Counted from the first letter of the stretch, positions 25,544 to 35,779 are shown. The stretch: DNA of 64,000 nucleotides from Granulosicoccus sp947495035 (GCF_050589605.1 NZ_JBNGOO010000002.1), one strand, 5' to 3'. Notes: a model not told the origin generated them from the letters alone. Program-made: numbers and translations.

Positions 25544-26494
25544 ATGAGCACGAGTCTCGGTATGAAGAACGGTGCCCTCGAGGTACTGGAACAGGCACTG
25601 GTCTGGTTGCAGGCGGGTCATGGAGTGGAACTTGTCACGGTGGTTCGCACCTGGGGATCATCGCCACGTCCGGTCGGTTCGATTGCGGCCGTACGTGATG
25701 ACGGTGTACTGGTGGGCTCGGTCTCGGGCGGTTGTGTCGAAAAGCAGTTGTCGGAGAGCTTTCGCGGGCAGGCGGCGTCCCGTGCTCACACCCACAAGGT
25801 GGATGATGAGGAAGCCCGGCGATTCGGGCTGGCCTGCGGTGGTGAACTGGAGCTGGTTTTCGAAACACTGGACAGTGCTGCTGCGCTGCTGGATCTGCTG
25901 GAACGGCTCGGCAGGCGAGAGCGGGTACGACGCGAAGTCAGCATCGGTAACAGTGAGGCGACCCTGGCACCGGCAAGTCGCAGTGATCGATTCGGCTGGG
26001 ACGGACAGCTCATGCGACAGATTTTTGGCCCCTCCTGGCGATTGCTGATCGTCGGTGCCGGGCAGCTGTCGCGTTTTGCGGCGGAGTTCGGACAGGCCAT
26101 CGATTTCGAAGTGCTGGTGGTGGAACCCCGGGAACATTTCCGGGAAGCCTGGAACGTCCCCTCCGTTGCCATTCTGTCAGACAGCCCGGATGATGCGGTT
26201 CTGCAATTTGCCAATGATCCGCACAGTGCGGTGCTGGCACTGACACATGATCCCAATATCGACGATCTGGCCTTGCTGGAAGCCTTGCCGGGCAAGGCGT
26301 TCTATGTCGGTGCACTGGGCTCGGTGCGAAATTACGAAAAGCGTGTCAAACGTCTGGCAGGTCTGGATGTGCCTGCCGATGCGATAGCTCGCCTGCGAGG
26401 CCCGATCGGGCTGTCCATCGGCAGTCGCACATCTGCCGAGATTGCCATCTCGATCATGGCCGAGCTGATTCAGGTCAGACATTCACTGGGCTGA
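25544..26494 (+). CDS. XdhC / CoxI family molybdenum-enzyme maturation protein
   Basis: Cytoplasmic accessory protein of 316 residues that in characterised cases binds molybdenum cofactor and aids its sulfuration before insertion into xanthine dehydrogenase-type enzymes. The N-terminal domain carries GSSPRPVGSIAAV and GSVSGGCVEKQL, with the conserved Cys. The C-terminal domain is a Rossmann fold starting LLIVGAGQLSRFAAEF. Candidate starts are 25544 and 25562. No xanthine or CO-type dehydrogenase gene lies in this window, so the partner enzyme must be elsewhere. Confidence 0.85.
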   Translation: MSTSLGMKNGALEVLEQALVWLQAGHGVELVTVVRTWGSSPRPVGSIAAVRDDGVLVGSVSGGCVEKQLSESFRGQAASRAHTHKVDDEEARRFGLACGGELELVFETLDSAAALLDLLERLGRRERVRREVSIGNSEATLAPASRSDRFGWDGQLMRQIFGPSWRLLIVGAGQLSRFAAEFGQAIDFEVLVVEPREHFREAWNVPSVAILSDSPDDAVLQFANDPHSAVLALTHDPNIDDLALLEALPGKAFYVGALGSVRNYEKRVKRLAGLDVPADAIARLRGPIGLSIGSRTSAEIAISIMAELIQVRHSLG

Positions 26495-26651
26495 TAACAC
26501 TCTCGCAAGCGCCAGCTGACGGCAACTGGCACGTCAGACGCCCCATGGCGGGTGCGTTGTCGAGTTCCTGCCAATATACTTCTACACTTCGATCTCCTGC
26601 ATACCTGTCTTCCAACGACAGGCACGACAAACACACAATCACGAAATTGAC

Positions 26652-29105
26652 ATGAGCGATATTGCAAGCCTCGCAAGCAATCGTATTACCTCCCAGATCG
26701 CACAGGCAGTAGAGGCCGGTGAACATCAGGTACGCGCGGCCATCGAACTGCTGGATGGTGGTGCCACGGTGCCCTTCATCTCTCGTTATCGCAAGGAGCT
26801 CACCGGTGGCCTCACGGATAACCAGCTCAGAACACTGGAAGAGCGCCTGGGGTATCTGCGTGAGCTTGATGATCGGCGCGCGACCATCATGGCGTCCATT
26901 GACGAGCAGGGCAAACTCGATGCCGCACTGCGGCAGAAGATTCATGACGCCGCCACCAAGGCCGAGCTGGAAGATCTCTACCTGCCGTACAAGAAGAAGC
27001 GCAGGACCAAGGGGCAGATTGCCATCGAGGCCGGATTGCTGCCGCTGGCGGAATTGCTCTGGCAAGAGCCCATGGTGGACCCCGCCAGCGAAGCGGAAAA
27101 GTATCTGACCCCCTCACCGGAGGCCGATGACAAGGAAGCCATCAGAGATGCCAAGGCAGCACTGGATGGCGCTCGCGCCATTCTGATGGAGCGTTTTGCC
27201 GAAGATGCTTCCCTGATTGCACGACTGCGCGAATTGCTGCAGAACCAGGGGTTTCTGTGTGCGTCTCTGGTCAAGGGGCAGGAGCAGGAAGGTGCCAATT
27301 TTCGTGACTATTTCGATCATCAGGAGGCGCTGGCACGGGTCCCCGGCCATCGCGCCCTTGCCATGTTTCGAGGGCGCACCGAAGGGGCCTTGTCGCTGAG
27401 TCTGCAACTGAAACAGGGCGATGAATTCGGTGATGATGGTTGTGTCAACCTGGTGGGGTCGCATCTGGGCTTTCGTCATGAGGGACGCCCGGCGGATGAC
27501 TGGCGCCAGCAGGTGGTGGCATGGACCTGGAAGATCAAGTTGTCACTGCATCTGGAAACCGAGTTGCTCGGCGCATTGCGTGCCCGGGCCGATGCAGAGG
27601 CCATCAGCGTGTTTGCCGCCAATCTGCAGGACCTGTTGCTCGCAGCACCTGCCGGACCTCGGCCGACACTGGGACTGGATCCGGGTTATCGATCCGGCGT
27701 CAAGGTGACCGTCATTGATGCTACCGGCAAGGTGGTCGATCACACCGCCATCTATCCACACAAGCCGCAACAGCAGTGGGCGCAATCGATGGCGACACTG
27801 GGCGCCCTGTGTACCAGACACTCGGTGGAGCTCATTGCGATCGGTAACGGCACCGCCAGTCGTGAAACCGAGAAGCTGGCCGATGAGCTCATTGCCGGCA
27901 TGCGCAAGGGGGCTGCCGGGCAATCTCGACTGATGACGAAGGTGGTCGTGTCCGAGGCCGGCGCCTCCGTCTATTCCGCATCGAAACAGGCCGAGGATGA
28001 GTTTCCGGATCTGGACGTGACCATTCGCGGAGCCATCTCGATTGCCAGGCGTCTGCAGGATCCTCTGGCGGAACTGGTCAAGATCGATCCGAAGGCCATC
28101 GGCGTCGGTCAGTACCAGCACGATGTCTCGCAGACCGCACTGGCCAAAAGCCTGGATGCCACCGTGGAAGATTGCGTGAACTCGGTTGGGGTGGATCTGG
28201 ACACGGCCTCGGCAGCCTTGCTGTCGCGTGTGGCAGGCCTCACCCCCACACTGGCCAGCAACATCGTGGCCTATCGTGATGAGATGGGCAAGTTTTCCAG
28301 TCGCAAGGAATTGAAGAAGGTTCCGCGTCTCGGGCCCAAGGCCTTCGAGCAGGCGGCGGGCTTCCTGCGCATTCCCAATGGTCGCGACCCCCTGGATGCG
28401 TCCGGAGTACACCCTGAAGCCTACCCGGTGGTTGAACGCATCATCAAGGACACCGGCAAATCGCTGGAACAACTGATTGGCGACACTGCTTATCTGAAGT
28501 CGCTCGATGCGGCAAAGTACACCGATGAGCAATTCGGTCTGCCGACCGTGCAGGATATTCTCAAGGAACTGGAGAAACCGGGTCGCGATCCCCGGCCGGA
28601 ATTCCGGGCAGTGCAATTTGCCGAGGGTGTCGAGAAGGTCAGCGATCTGGTTCCCAATCAGGTACTGGAAGGCAAGGTGACCAATGTGACTGCCTTCGGT
28701 GCCTTCGTCGATGTCGGTGTGCATCAGGATGGCCTGGTCCATATTTCGGCACTCAGCGAGACCTACGTCAAGGATCCTCGGGATGTGGTCAAGGCCGGGG
28801 ATATCGTCAAGGTCAAGGTCATGGCCGTCGATGTCGAACGACAGCGTATCGGGCTCTCCATGCGCCTGAGTGATGATGCGGAGAGCGCCGGTGGACGGCC
28901 CGCTGCACGTGATTCAGGGGCCCGCTCCGGTGAACGGAACCCGCGAGGCAGTCGATCCGGGCAGCGCCCGGACTCGCGTGATCGCCTTAACGGCGGTTCT
29001 TCTCAGGGACGTCAGAAGGGGGCCGGCAATTCGTTCAGCGGCAACAGCGAACAACCTTCGGCACTTGCCCTGTCTCTGAAGGCAGCTCTGGAAGGCAGCA
29101 AATAG
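26652..29105 (+). CDS. tex: Tex, RNA-binding transcription accessory protein
   Basis: Large nucleic-acid-binding protein of 817 residues with the standard Tex architecture. It has an N-terminal helical region (ISRYRKELTGGLTDNQLR), a YqgF-like RNase H fold (LGLDPGYRSGVKVTVID, about 335), a helix-hairpin-helix region (about 510-590) and a C-terminal S1 domain (VLEGKVTNVTAFGAFVDVGVHQDGLVHIS). The protein ends in an Arg/Gly/Ser-rich tail (about 740-800), which may add RNA affinity and is more elaborate than in many Tex proteins. Housekeeping gene, transcribed alone; a stem-loop follows. Confidence 0.96.
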   Translation: MSDIASLASNRITSQIAQAVEAGEHQVRAAIELLDGGATVPFISRYRKELTGGLTDNQLRTLEERLGYLRELDDRRATIMASIDEQGKLDAALRQKIHDAATKAELEDLYLPYKKKRRTKGQIAIEAGLLPLAELLWQEPMVDPASEAEKYLTPSPEADDKEAIRDAKAALDGARAILMERFAEDASLIARLRELLQNQGFLCASLVKGQEQEGANFRDYFDHQEALARVPGHRALAMFRGRTEGALSLSLQLKQGDEFGDDGCVNLVGSHLGFRHEGRPADDWRQQVVAWTWKIKLSLHLETELLGALRARADAEAISVFAANLQDLLLAAPAGPRPTLGLDPGYRSGVKVTVIDATGKVVDHTAIYPHKPQQQWAQSMATLGALCTRHSVELIAIGNGTASRETEKLADELIAGMRKGAAGQSRLMTKVVVSEAGASVYSASKQAEDEFPDLDVTIRGAISIARRLQDPLAELVKIDPKAIGVGQYQHDVSQTALAKSLDATVEDCVNSVGVDLDTASAALLSRVAGLTPTLASNIVAYRDEMGKFSSRKELKKVPRLGPKAFEQAAGFLRIPNGRDPLDASGVHPEAYPVVERIIKDTGKSLEQLIGDTAYLKSLDAAKYTDEQFGLPTVQDILKELEKPGRDPRPEFRAVQFAEGVEKVSDLVPNQVLEGKVTNVTAFGAFVDVGVHQDGLVHISALSETYVKDPRDVVKAGDIVKVKVMAVDVERQRIGLSMRLSDDAESAGGRPAARDSGARSGERNPRGSRSGQRPDSRDRLNGGSSQGRQKGAGNSFSGNSEQPSALALSLKAALEGSK

Positions 29106-29132
29106 TCTTCCGCGCAAGGCATCGGCGTTGCG

Positions 29133-29166
29133 AACGGGCCTGGCTGCAGATCCTGCCAGGCCTGTT
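29133..29166 (+). terminator. Terminator-like hairpin after tex
   Basis: Twelve-base arms around a 10-nt loop (GGCCTGGC / GCCAGGCC core, one G-U pair), 28 bp after the tex stop. The T content downstream is weak (TTATTCTG). Confidence 0.6.
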
Positions 29167-29288
29167 ATTCTGTGAACTGGATTGCACTCCGGAGTCAGCA
29201 AAGTCGCAGTTTTCCCGAGTCGGCTCAACCCGTCAGTGAAGTCGCCGATTCCAGTTCACAGACAATTGCTGATGATTGAAACCTTCTG

Positions 29289-30239
29289 ATGACCGATTTC
29301 TATCGACTTGTGACACGCAGTGACTTTGATGGACTAGTCTGCGCTGTCTTGCTGAAGCATCTGGACATGATCGATGATATCGAGTTTGTCCATCCCAAGG
29401 ACATGCAGGACGGCAAGATCGAGATCGGTCCGCGTGATATCACCACCAATCTGCCGTATGTGGCGGGCGCGCACATGGTGTTCGATCACCATGAATCGGA
29501 AACCCGTCGGAATGACACCAGTGTCGACAACTATGTCATCGACGCCGAGGCTCCGTCGGCGGCGCGTGTCGTCTGGAAGCATTTCGGGGGGCATGCCACC
29601 TTTCCCGAGAGCTGGGACGAAATGATGGAAGCGGTTGACAAGGCCGACTCCGCGCAGTTCAGCATGCAGGAAGTGCTGGAACCCACGGGTTGGGAACTGC
29701 TCAACATGCTGATGGATTCACGTACGGGTCTGGGCCGCTTTCGCGAGTTCCGCATTTCCAACTACGCGCTGATGATGTCCCTGATCGATTACTGCAAGGA
29801 ATCCACCATCGACGAGATCCTCGCTCTGCCCGACGTACGCGAACGCATAGAACTGTACGAAGAGCACCAGGCCGCATTCAAGGAGCAGATTCTGCGTTGC
29901 AGTACGGTTCACGGCAATCTGGTCGTGCTGGATCTGCGCAATGAAGAGACCATTCATCCGGGCAGTCGATTCAGCATCTACGCACTGTTTCCACAATGCA
30001 ATATCTCCATTCACCAACTGTGGGGTTTCCGCCAGCAGAACACGGTCTTCGCCACCGGCAAATCGATCTTCGATCGTAGTTGCAAGACACATGTCGGCGA
30101 GTTGATGCTGCGGTATGGCGGTGGCGGGCATGCTGCTGCCGGTACCTGTCAGATCGACAATGACAAGGCCGATGAGGTGTTGCAGGAGCTGATAACCACC
30201 ATCAATGCCAATGAAATGGATCTGGCAAAAGCCAGTTGA
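29289..30239 (+). CDS. DHH/DHHA1 family phosphoesterase
   Basis: Protein of 316 residues with metal-binding motifs SDFDGL (11-16) and FDHHES, a mid-chain Asp (DKADSAQF) and the C-terminal DHHA1 motif GGGGHAAAGT. DHH proteins of this size cleave phosphodiester bonds of small nucleotides such as c-di-AMP, pGpG or nanoRNA, or act on polyphosphate-like substrates; the sequence does not choose between them. It is cytoplasmic and transcribed alone, with a terminator-like hairpin behind it. Confidence 0.85.
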   Translation: MTDFYRLVTRSDFDGLVCAVLLKHLDMIDDIEFVHPKDMQDGKIEIGPRDITTNLPYVAGAHMVFDHHESETRRNDTSVDNYVIDAEAPSAARVVWKHFGGHATFPESWDEMMEAVDKADSAQFSMQEVLEPTGWELLNMLMDSRTGLGRFREFRISNYALMMSLIDYCKESTIDEILALPDVRERIELYEEHQAAFKEQILRCSTVHGNLVVLDLRNEETIHPGSRFSIYALFPQCNISIHQLWGFRQQNTVFATGKSIFDRSCKTHVGELMLRYGGGGHAAAGTCQIDNDKADEVLQELITTINANEMDLAKAS

Positions 30240-30257
30240 TCTTGGTGCACGGTGTAG

Positions 30258-30283
30258 CCTGTTTCCACGGTGAAACAGGTTTC
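30258..30283 (+). terminator. Terminator after the DHH gene
   Basis: Perfect 8-bp stem CCTGTTTC / GAAACAGG with a 6-nt loop, followed by TTTC, 18 bp after the stop codon. Confidence 0.6.
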
Positions 30284-30486
30284 GGCGTGCGGGTAGCGAC
30301 TCACGGAACACAGAGTCATTGATCGCCAGCGGTGTTGCGGTCCCGATCGTACCCGCTTGTTACAATTCGACACAGAAACGTCACTTGCTTTTACCTTTCA
30401 GGCTGTTATTAAGTTTAGGTTAGCGGTTTCCCCGCTCGGTGCGCTCGGTGTACTCTGAGCGCTGAAACGCAAGTAGATACTCAGAC

Positions 30487-30753
30487 ATGTCTGTACAGAC
30501 TCCGGCTCCATCCAACGACGAAGCAGAAAGCTGCTCCACGGTATTCCTGCGTAGCGAGCCGGTGGAGCTGTACAAGATCCTCAAGTTCGAAGGGCTTGCG
30601 GCAAGTGGGGCCGAAGCCAAGCTGCTGATTGACGAGGGACTGGTGCAGGTCAATGGCGAAGACGAATTCCGTCGGCGTCGCAAGATCGTGAACAACGACC
30701 GCATTCACTTCGATGGCCGCCTGTATCGAGTCGTTACCGATGCCGACGGTTGA
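30487..30753 (+). CDS. S4-domain RNA-binding protein, YbcJ-like
   Basis: Small protein of 88 residues consisting mostly of one S4 domain: VELYKILKFEGLAASGAEAKLLIDEGLVQVNG followed by RRRRKIVNNDRI. E. coli YbcJ and relatives bind RNA, possibly ribosomal. The first 20 residues are an unstructured extension. The hybrid kinase gene starts inside its 3' end (14-bp overlap), so the two genes are coupled, an unusual pairing. Confidence 0.82.
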   Translation: MSVQTPAPSNDEAESCSTVFLRSEPVELYKILKFEGLAASGAEAKLLIDEGLVQVNGEDEFRRRRKIVNNDRIHFDGRLYRVVTDADG

Positions 30754-32632
30754 CGCTCAGAGCGAGCTTGTCGGGAGGCCCTTGCCAGTATGGCAACAGC
30801 GGGAGCAGGGCACCCAGATCGACAAGTTCATCTTGCTGTGCAGCAACCTTGTCTGGATCATCTCCGGGTCGGTGCTGGCAGCGCTGGCGCTGTTCGTGGC
30901 CTTGCATGATCAGTTGCCCCTGCACTTCCGGCTGACCTGGCTGATCGTGGTTCTGACGATCAGCGCCGTGAGGTTCAGGTGTCTGCGACACTGGAACCAG
31001 ACAAGCACCACGGCGGAGAATGTCAAGGGACGCATTGTGCTTGCCACCTTGTTGTCGTTCTCCTTTGCCTGCTGTTTCGGTGTCATCTCGTTCTTTGCTG
31101 TCTCCGAGAACGACCCTCTGGGAAATCTGCTGGTCGTCATGATGGTTACCGGGCTGGTGGCCAGTGCAACCGCGGCGGTGGTTCATCTGTTGCCGATGTA
31201 CGTCATGTACATCTTTCCCATCATGCTGCCGGTGGCGTATCGCTTTTCCGGGTTCGAACAGGTTGGATACCACTGGATTGCCGGTCTGATTCTGCTCTAT
31301 CTCTTCATCACGCTGGGTATCTCTCGCAGTATCCGCGGATCGATCGTGCAGTCGATCAACATGCGATACGAGAACCAGAACCTGCTGGAAAGTCTGCGTG
31401 AACAGAAGCAGCGGGCAGAGGCTGCGCTGGAGCTGGCAGAGCAGGCCAATCACGCCAAATCGAAATTTCTGGCCGCCGCAAGCCATGATCTGCGCCAGCC
31501 ACTGCACTCGCTGCGTCTGTTCACGGCCACACTGGAATTGCAGACCCGCGATACGCAGCACAAGACGCTGGTATCGCAGATCGATTCATCGGTGAAATCT
31601 CTGGAAGATCTGTTCAATGCCTTGCTGGATATCTCCAAACTCGATGCCGGCACCTTGTCTGTCGAAAAGAAGGATATCTATCTTGACAGTCTGCTTGCGC
31701 AGATCGAAGGGGAATTCAAGCCGCTTGCTGCGGAGAAGCAGCTGTTTTTCGATGTGGAGCTGGCTGACCATGTGATCTTCACGGATGCATTGTTGCTGGA
31801 ACGCCTGATCCGCAACCTGGCCAGTAACGCCATACGCTATACCGAGGAAGGCGGGGTGGTGCTGAGCACCCGGGTGGAAAGAGGTCGTGTCTGGTTGTCC
31901 ATCGAGGATACCGGGGTTGGCATTCCGGAGGCAGACAGAAAGCGGATTTTCGAGGAATTCGTGCAATTGGGCAATGTCGAGCGGGACAGGAACCAGGGTA
32001 TCGGCCTGGGCTTGTCGATCGTCAAGCGACTGGCCGCTCTGTTGAGCGTGGAAATCCGCACGGAATCCACAGACGGAGGCGGCGCACGATTTCTGGTCGG
32101 CATGCCTCTGGGTGATCGCTCGAAGTGTCAATATCTGCCTGTCGGCTTTGTGGAAACGCCTGGCGAGCAGGTAGATTCCCTGTTCGTTCTGGTCATCGAT
32201 GATGAAGAGGAAGTCTGCCTGGCGATAGAGGGCTTGCTCGAGACCTGGGGATGCATTGTCATGACCGCCGTTTCCGGTGACGCTGCCTTGCAGCAACTGG
32301 ATGAAATCGGTGAGATGCCGGACGTTGTCATCAGTGACTACCGCCTGCGGCAGGGAGAGACCGGTGGCGATGTCATCCGGCGCATCCGCGAGCATCTTCA
32401 GACCGAGATTCCAGCCATCATCCTGACCGGGGATATTGCCCCCGAGCGATTGAAGGACATCAAGCTGCTCGGTTACCCGATGCTGCACAAACCCTGCGAA
32501 CCCGATATGCTGAGAAAACTGTTGGCAAGTGCAGCCTCCTCCAGAGTGTTGCCCGCGTCCAATGATCCTCGAGAACCGGAGGACGACAATGACTCTGTGC
32601 AGGGGACATCAATCCGGGTTGGTGAACGCTGA
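30740..32632 (+). CDS. Hybrid sensor histidine kinase / response regulator
   Basis: A membrane kinase of 630 residues. Six or so hydrophobic segments occupy about 25-195, followed by a coiled coil (about 210-240). Next are the HisKA box with His249 (AAASHDLRQPLH) and an ATPase domain (NLASNAIRYTEEGG, DTGVGIPEADRKRIFEEF and GIGLGLSIVKRLA). A receiver domain with phospho-acceptor Asp533 (VVISDYRL) follows. There is no separate output domain or adjacent DNA-binding regulator. The ATG at 30740 overlaps the S4 gene. An ABC transporter trio follows at once and may be its regulatory target or be cotranscribed; signal unknown. Confidence 0.88.
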   Translation: MPTVDAQSELVGRPLPVWQQREQGTQIDKFILLCSNLVWIISGSVLAALALFVALHDQLPLHFRLTWLIVVLTISAVRFRCLRHWNQTSTTAENVKGRIVLATLLSFSFACCFGVISFFAVSENDPLGNLLVVMMVTGLVASATAAVVHLLPMYVMYIFPIMLPVAYRFSGFEQVGYHWIAGLILLYLFITLGISRSIRGSIVQSINMRYENQNLLESLREQKQRAEAALELAEQANHAKSKFLAAASHDLRQPLHSLRLFTATLELQTRDTQHKTLVSQIDSSVKSLEDLFNALLDISKLDAGTLSVEKKDIYLDSLLAQIEGEFKPLAAEKQLFFDVELADHVIFTDALLLERLIRNLASNAIRYTEEGGVVLSTRVERGRVWLSIEDTGVGIPEADRKRIFEEFVQLGNVERDRNQGIGLGLSIVKRLAALLSVEIRTESTDGGGARFLVGMPLGDRSKCQYLPVGFVETPGEQVDSLFVLVIDDEEEVCLAIEGLLETWGCIVMTAVSGDAALQQLDEIGEMPDVVISDYRLRQGETGGDVIRRIREHLQTEIPAIILTGDIAPERLKDIKLLGYPMLHKPCEPDMLRKLLASAASSRVLPASNDPREPEDDNDSVQGTSIRVGER

Positions 32633-32684
32633 CGACAGTGCCAGCCAGGCAACGGCATCCCGCCACAACCCCGGGAGTGCCGAC

Positions 32685-33413
32685 ATGCAGGCAGCAGGAC
32701 ATGCACGGCATTCGCTGATCTATCGGGTATCGGGCCTGAGCAAGACCTATGGTGAGGGTCGCTCGGTGGTGCATGCCTTGCGTGGTGTCGATCTGGATAT
32801 CCCCCAGGGCGAGATTGTCGTGCTGCTGGGGCCTTCAGGCAGTGGCAAATCAACGCTACTCAACATCATCGGCGGACTGGATCGGCCAAGCCAGGGCAGC
32901 GTTCATTTTCACGATCGGAATCTGAGCGATATGACCGATGCTCAGCTGACGCGGTACCGGCGCGAGCATATCGGCTTCGTCTTTCAGTTTTACAACCTGA
33001 TGCCCAGCCTGACGGCCAGAGAGAATGTCGAGCTGGTTACCGAAATCGCTCGTGATCCCATGGATCCTGATGAGGCCCTGGCCATGGTCGGTCTTGAAGC
33101 ACGAGTCGATCATTTCCCCTCACAGCTCTCTGGCGGTGAACAACAACGAGTTGCCATTGCCCGCGCCGTTGCCAAGCAACCGGCAGTACTGTTCTGTGAT
33201 GAACCGACCGGTGCTCTGGACAGCAAGACCGGGAGGGCGGTACTGCAGGTGTTGCAGGAGGTCAACGAATCACTGGGAACTACCGTTCTCATCGTCACTC
33301 ACGCCGCTTCGCAGGCAGCAATGGCCGATCGGGTGATCCATTTTTCCGATGGAGGTGTCCGTGAAATCATTCTGAATGCAGACAGGTCCTCGCCCGATCA
33401 GATCGAGTGGTGA
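32685..33413 (+). CDS. ABC transporter ATP-binding protein, MacB/LolD type
   Basis: ATPase subunit of 242 residues. Walker A is GPSGSGKST, the signature is LSGGEQQRVAIARA, and Walker B is AVLFCDEPTGALDS. The EPTGALD form and small size place it with MacB, LolD and FtsE-like ATPases that pair with FtsX-type permeases. The ATG at 32685 has GGGAG 7 nt upstream and is preferred over 32589, which would extend into non-homologous sequence. Its stop overlaps the permease start. Confidence 0.88.
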   Translation: MQAAGHARHSLIYRVSGLSKTYGEGRSVVHALRGVDLDIPQGEIVVLLGPSGSGKSTLLNIIGGLDRPSQGSVHFHDRNLSDMTDAQLTRYRREHIGFVFQFYNLMPSLTARENVELVTEIARDPMDPDEALAMVGLEARVDHFPSQLSGGEQQRVAIARAVAKQPAVLFCDEPTGALDSKTGRAVLQVLQEVNESLGTTVLIVTHAASQAAMADRVIHFSDGGVREIILNADRSSPDQIEW

Positions 33414-35773
33414 ACCCGCTTGATCGCAAGCTGCTGCGTGATCTGCGGCGCATGCGAGGTCAGGTTCTGGCCATCGGCATGGTCATCGCCATGGGGGTGA
33501 TGATGCTGGTCATGATGAGTGGCCTTGTCTCCTCGTTGACCGAGACGCGAGCAGCCTATTACGAGCGCTACCGTCTGGCGGACATCTTTGCGCCTGTCAC
33601 CCGGGCACCTGAGGCAATACTGGCAAGGCTTGCATCGATTGATGGCGTGGCCTCGGTCGAAGGCAGGGTCATTGGTGCTGGTCTGGTCAATCCTGAGGGC
33701 TCGGACCTGCCGGTGCAGGTACGCGCAGTGTCGCTTCCGGACTCTGGTGACCCCGGACTCAACGACATCTACCTGACTGACGGGCGGCGTCAGGACAGTC
33801 ACCGACGCGACGAAATCCTGCTGTTGCGCAACTTTGCGCAGGCATGGGGCTTGCGTCCGGGTGATCAGCTGTCAGTCACCCTGAATGGTCTTCGGCGTAC
33901 TCTGCGTATTGCCGGGCTTGCAGAATCTCCCGAGTTTCTCTACACCCCGGCCCCGAGTGAGCTGGTGCCTGATGATGCCCGATTCGCTGTTATCTGGATG
34001 AGCCATGCAGCAATGGCTGCCACCTTCGACATGCAGGGAGCCATCAACGAGGTGCTCCTGGCGTTGTCACGGGGAGCGAAGCAAGCAGCCGTGCTGGCGG
34101 CGGTGGATCGCATGCTGGCGCCTCATGGCGGCTCGGGGGCCTATCCGCTCGCCGATCAGGTGTCGAATCGCTTCATCACGGAGGAGATCGAAGGTCTGTC
34201 TGCGGCAGCCGTGGGCGTACCACCGATCTTCATGGCGGTTGCCGCCTTTCTGCTTTATATCGTCATCAGCAGAATGGTACATGCCGAGCGAACAGAGATC
34301 GGCCTGATGAAGGCATTCGGCTACAGCAACACAGAAGTCGCCTTGCATTATCTGAAGATGGTCATGCTCATCGCTTCGGGTGGCGCATTGCTGGGCTGTA
34401 TTCTGGGTATTGTCGCCGGGCGCGCGATGATTCAGGTGTACGCGGCCTATTACCAGTTTCCGTTTCTGGTCTTTCAGCTTGAACCGTCTTCTTTTGTTGC
34501 CGGCATCGGTGTTGCATTGGCGGCCGCTGTCAGTGGCGGGCTGCTGGTTCTGCGTCAGGTATTCGCTCTGACGCCAGCCAGTGCCATGCAGGCGGCTGCA
34601 CCGCAGGATTTCAGTCGAGCAGGGCGCTTTGGCGGGACATTGAACCGCCTGCTCGACCAACCCACTCGAATGGTCTGGCGTCGTGTCAGTCGACAACCGG
34701 GTCGTATGGCAGGGGCGGTTTTGGGCATTGCCTGCGGTATGGCCCTTTCCCTGTCCATGCTGACGATGCTTGCAGGATTCGATCGTACCATTCAGCTGGC
34801 TTTCGGCGTGGTGGACCGTAGCGATATCACGGTCACTTTCATTCACCCGTTGTCCGACACCTCGCTTCACGAACTGCAACGTCTGCCAGGCGTGCTGCAG
34901 GTTCAGGCGATGAGGACCGTGTCTGCCACCTTGCGACATGGTCTGTACAGCTATCGTGGTGCCATCGAGGGTATTCCGGCAGAGGCCAGCCTGTACCGGG
35001 CGGTCGATAGCAATCTTGCAGGTATCATCATGCAGCCTGGTGGCATCACCCTGTCCCGTTCACTGGCTGATTGGCTTCATGTTGCCCCCGGTGACACCCT
35101 GACGGTTGAGGTGCGAGATGCTCACCAAGCTGTGTTGCAACTGCCTGTGACGGGAATAGCAGAGAGTCTGTTGGGTTCGCCGGCGTATATGGATCTGAAT
35201 GCCCTGAATCGAGCCCTGCGTGAGCCGCATCGAGTCTCCGGTGCCTATCTGAGCATCGATGCCATGGCAGCTGCATCGATTTACCGAGCCTTGCGTGATC
35301 TGCCCTCGGTTGCCGGTGTCAGTCGTCAGGCGGACGCCAGTCTGGCCTTCAGGAAACTGATGGACTCGGGGGCAGGTGCCATTCGTTATGTGATGGGGGC
35401 CATCGCCTTTGTCATCACCTTCGGCATCGTGTACAACACGGCACGCATCGCCCACGCCGAACGAGCCCACGATCTGGCCAGCCTGCGTGTTCTCGGCTTC
35501 ACTCGCGCGGAAGTCGCTTTCGTTCTTCTGGGTGAGCTGCTTGTAGTGACGCTGGCAGCGCTGCCGCTGGGTGCCATACTGGGCTTTTACCTGTCATTCG
35601 GCATTGCAGCCGGTTTTTCCACGGATCTCTACCAGATACCTGTTGTCGTGGATCCGGGCAGTCATGGTTTTGCAATCCTTGTCGTGATCACTGCGGCCGT
35701 CACATCCGGCTGGCTGGTGAAGCGGGATATCGACCGCATCGACATGGTGTCGGCATTGAAAACGAAGGAGTAG
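33407..35773 (+). CDS. FtsX-like ABC transporter permease with two permease modules
   Basis: Inner-membrane protein of 788 residues. It starts from GTG at 33407 or 33410, overlapping the ATPase stop. An N-terminal helix and a large periplasmic domain precede a block of three helices (about 275-385). A second helix near 440 is followed by another periplasmic domain and three C-terminal helices (from about 660). This duplicated FtsX arrangement resembles permeases of the YbbP / SalY kind more than the MacB single-module form. Such systems do not import; they drive extrusion of lipids, peptides or virulence factors. Substrate unknown. Confidence 0.85.
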   Translation: MVNPLDRKLLRDLRRMRGQVLAIGMVIAMGVMMLVMMSGLVSSLTETRAAYYERYRLADIFAPVTRAPEAILARLASIDGVASVEGRVIGAGLVNPEGSDLPVQVRAVSLPDSGDPGLNDIYLTDGRRQDSHRRDEILLLRNFAQAWGLRPGDQLSVTLNGLRRTLRIAGLAESPEFLYTPAPSELVPDDARFAVIWMSHAAMAATFDMQGAINEVLLALSRGAKQAAVLAAVDRMLAPHGGSGAYPLADQVSNRFITEEIEGLSAAAVGVPPIFMAVAAFLLYIVISRMVHAERTEIGLMKAFGYSNTEVALHYLKMVMLIASGGALLGCILGIVAGRAMIQVYAAYYQFPFLVFQLEPSSFVAGIGVALAAAVSGGLLVLRQVFALTPASAMQAAAPQDFSRAGRFGGTLNRLLDQPTRMVWRRVSRQPGRMAGAVLGIACGMALSLSMLTMLAGFDRTIQLAFGVVDRSDITVTFIHPLSDTSLHELQRLPGVLQVQAMRTVSATLRHGLYSYRGAIEGIPAEASLYRAVDSNLAGIIMQPGGITLSRSLADWLHVAPGDTLTVEVRDAHQAVLQLPVTGIAESLLGSPAYMDLNALNRALREPHRVSGAYLSIDAMAAASIYRALRDLPSVAGVSRQADASLAFRKLMDSGAGAIRYVMGAIAFVITFGIVYNTARIAHAERAHDLASLRVLGFTRAEVAFVLLGELLVVTLAALPLGAILGFYLSFGIAAGFSTDLYQIPVVVDPGSHGFAILVVITAAVTSGWLVKRDIDRIDMVSALKTKE

Positions 35774-35779
35774 AGCGCC

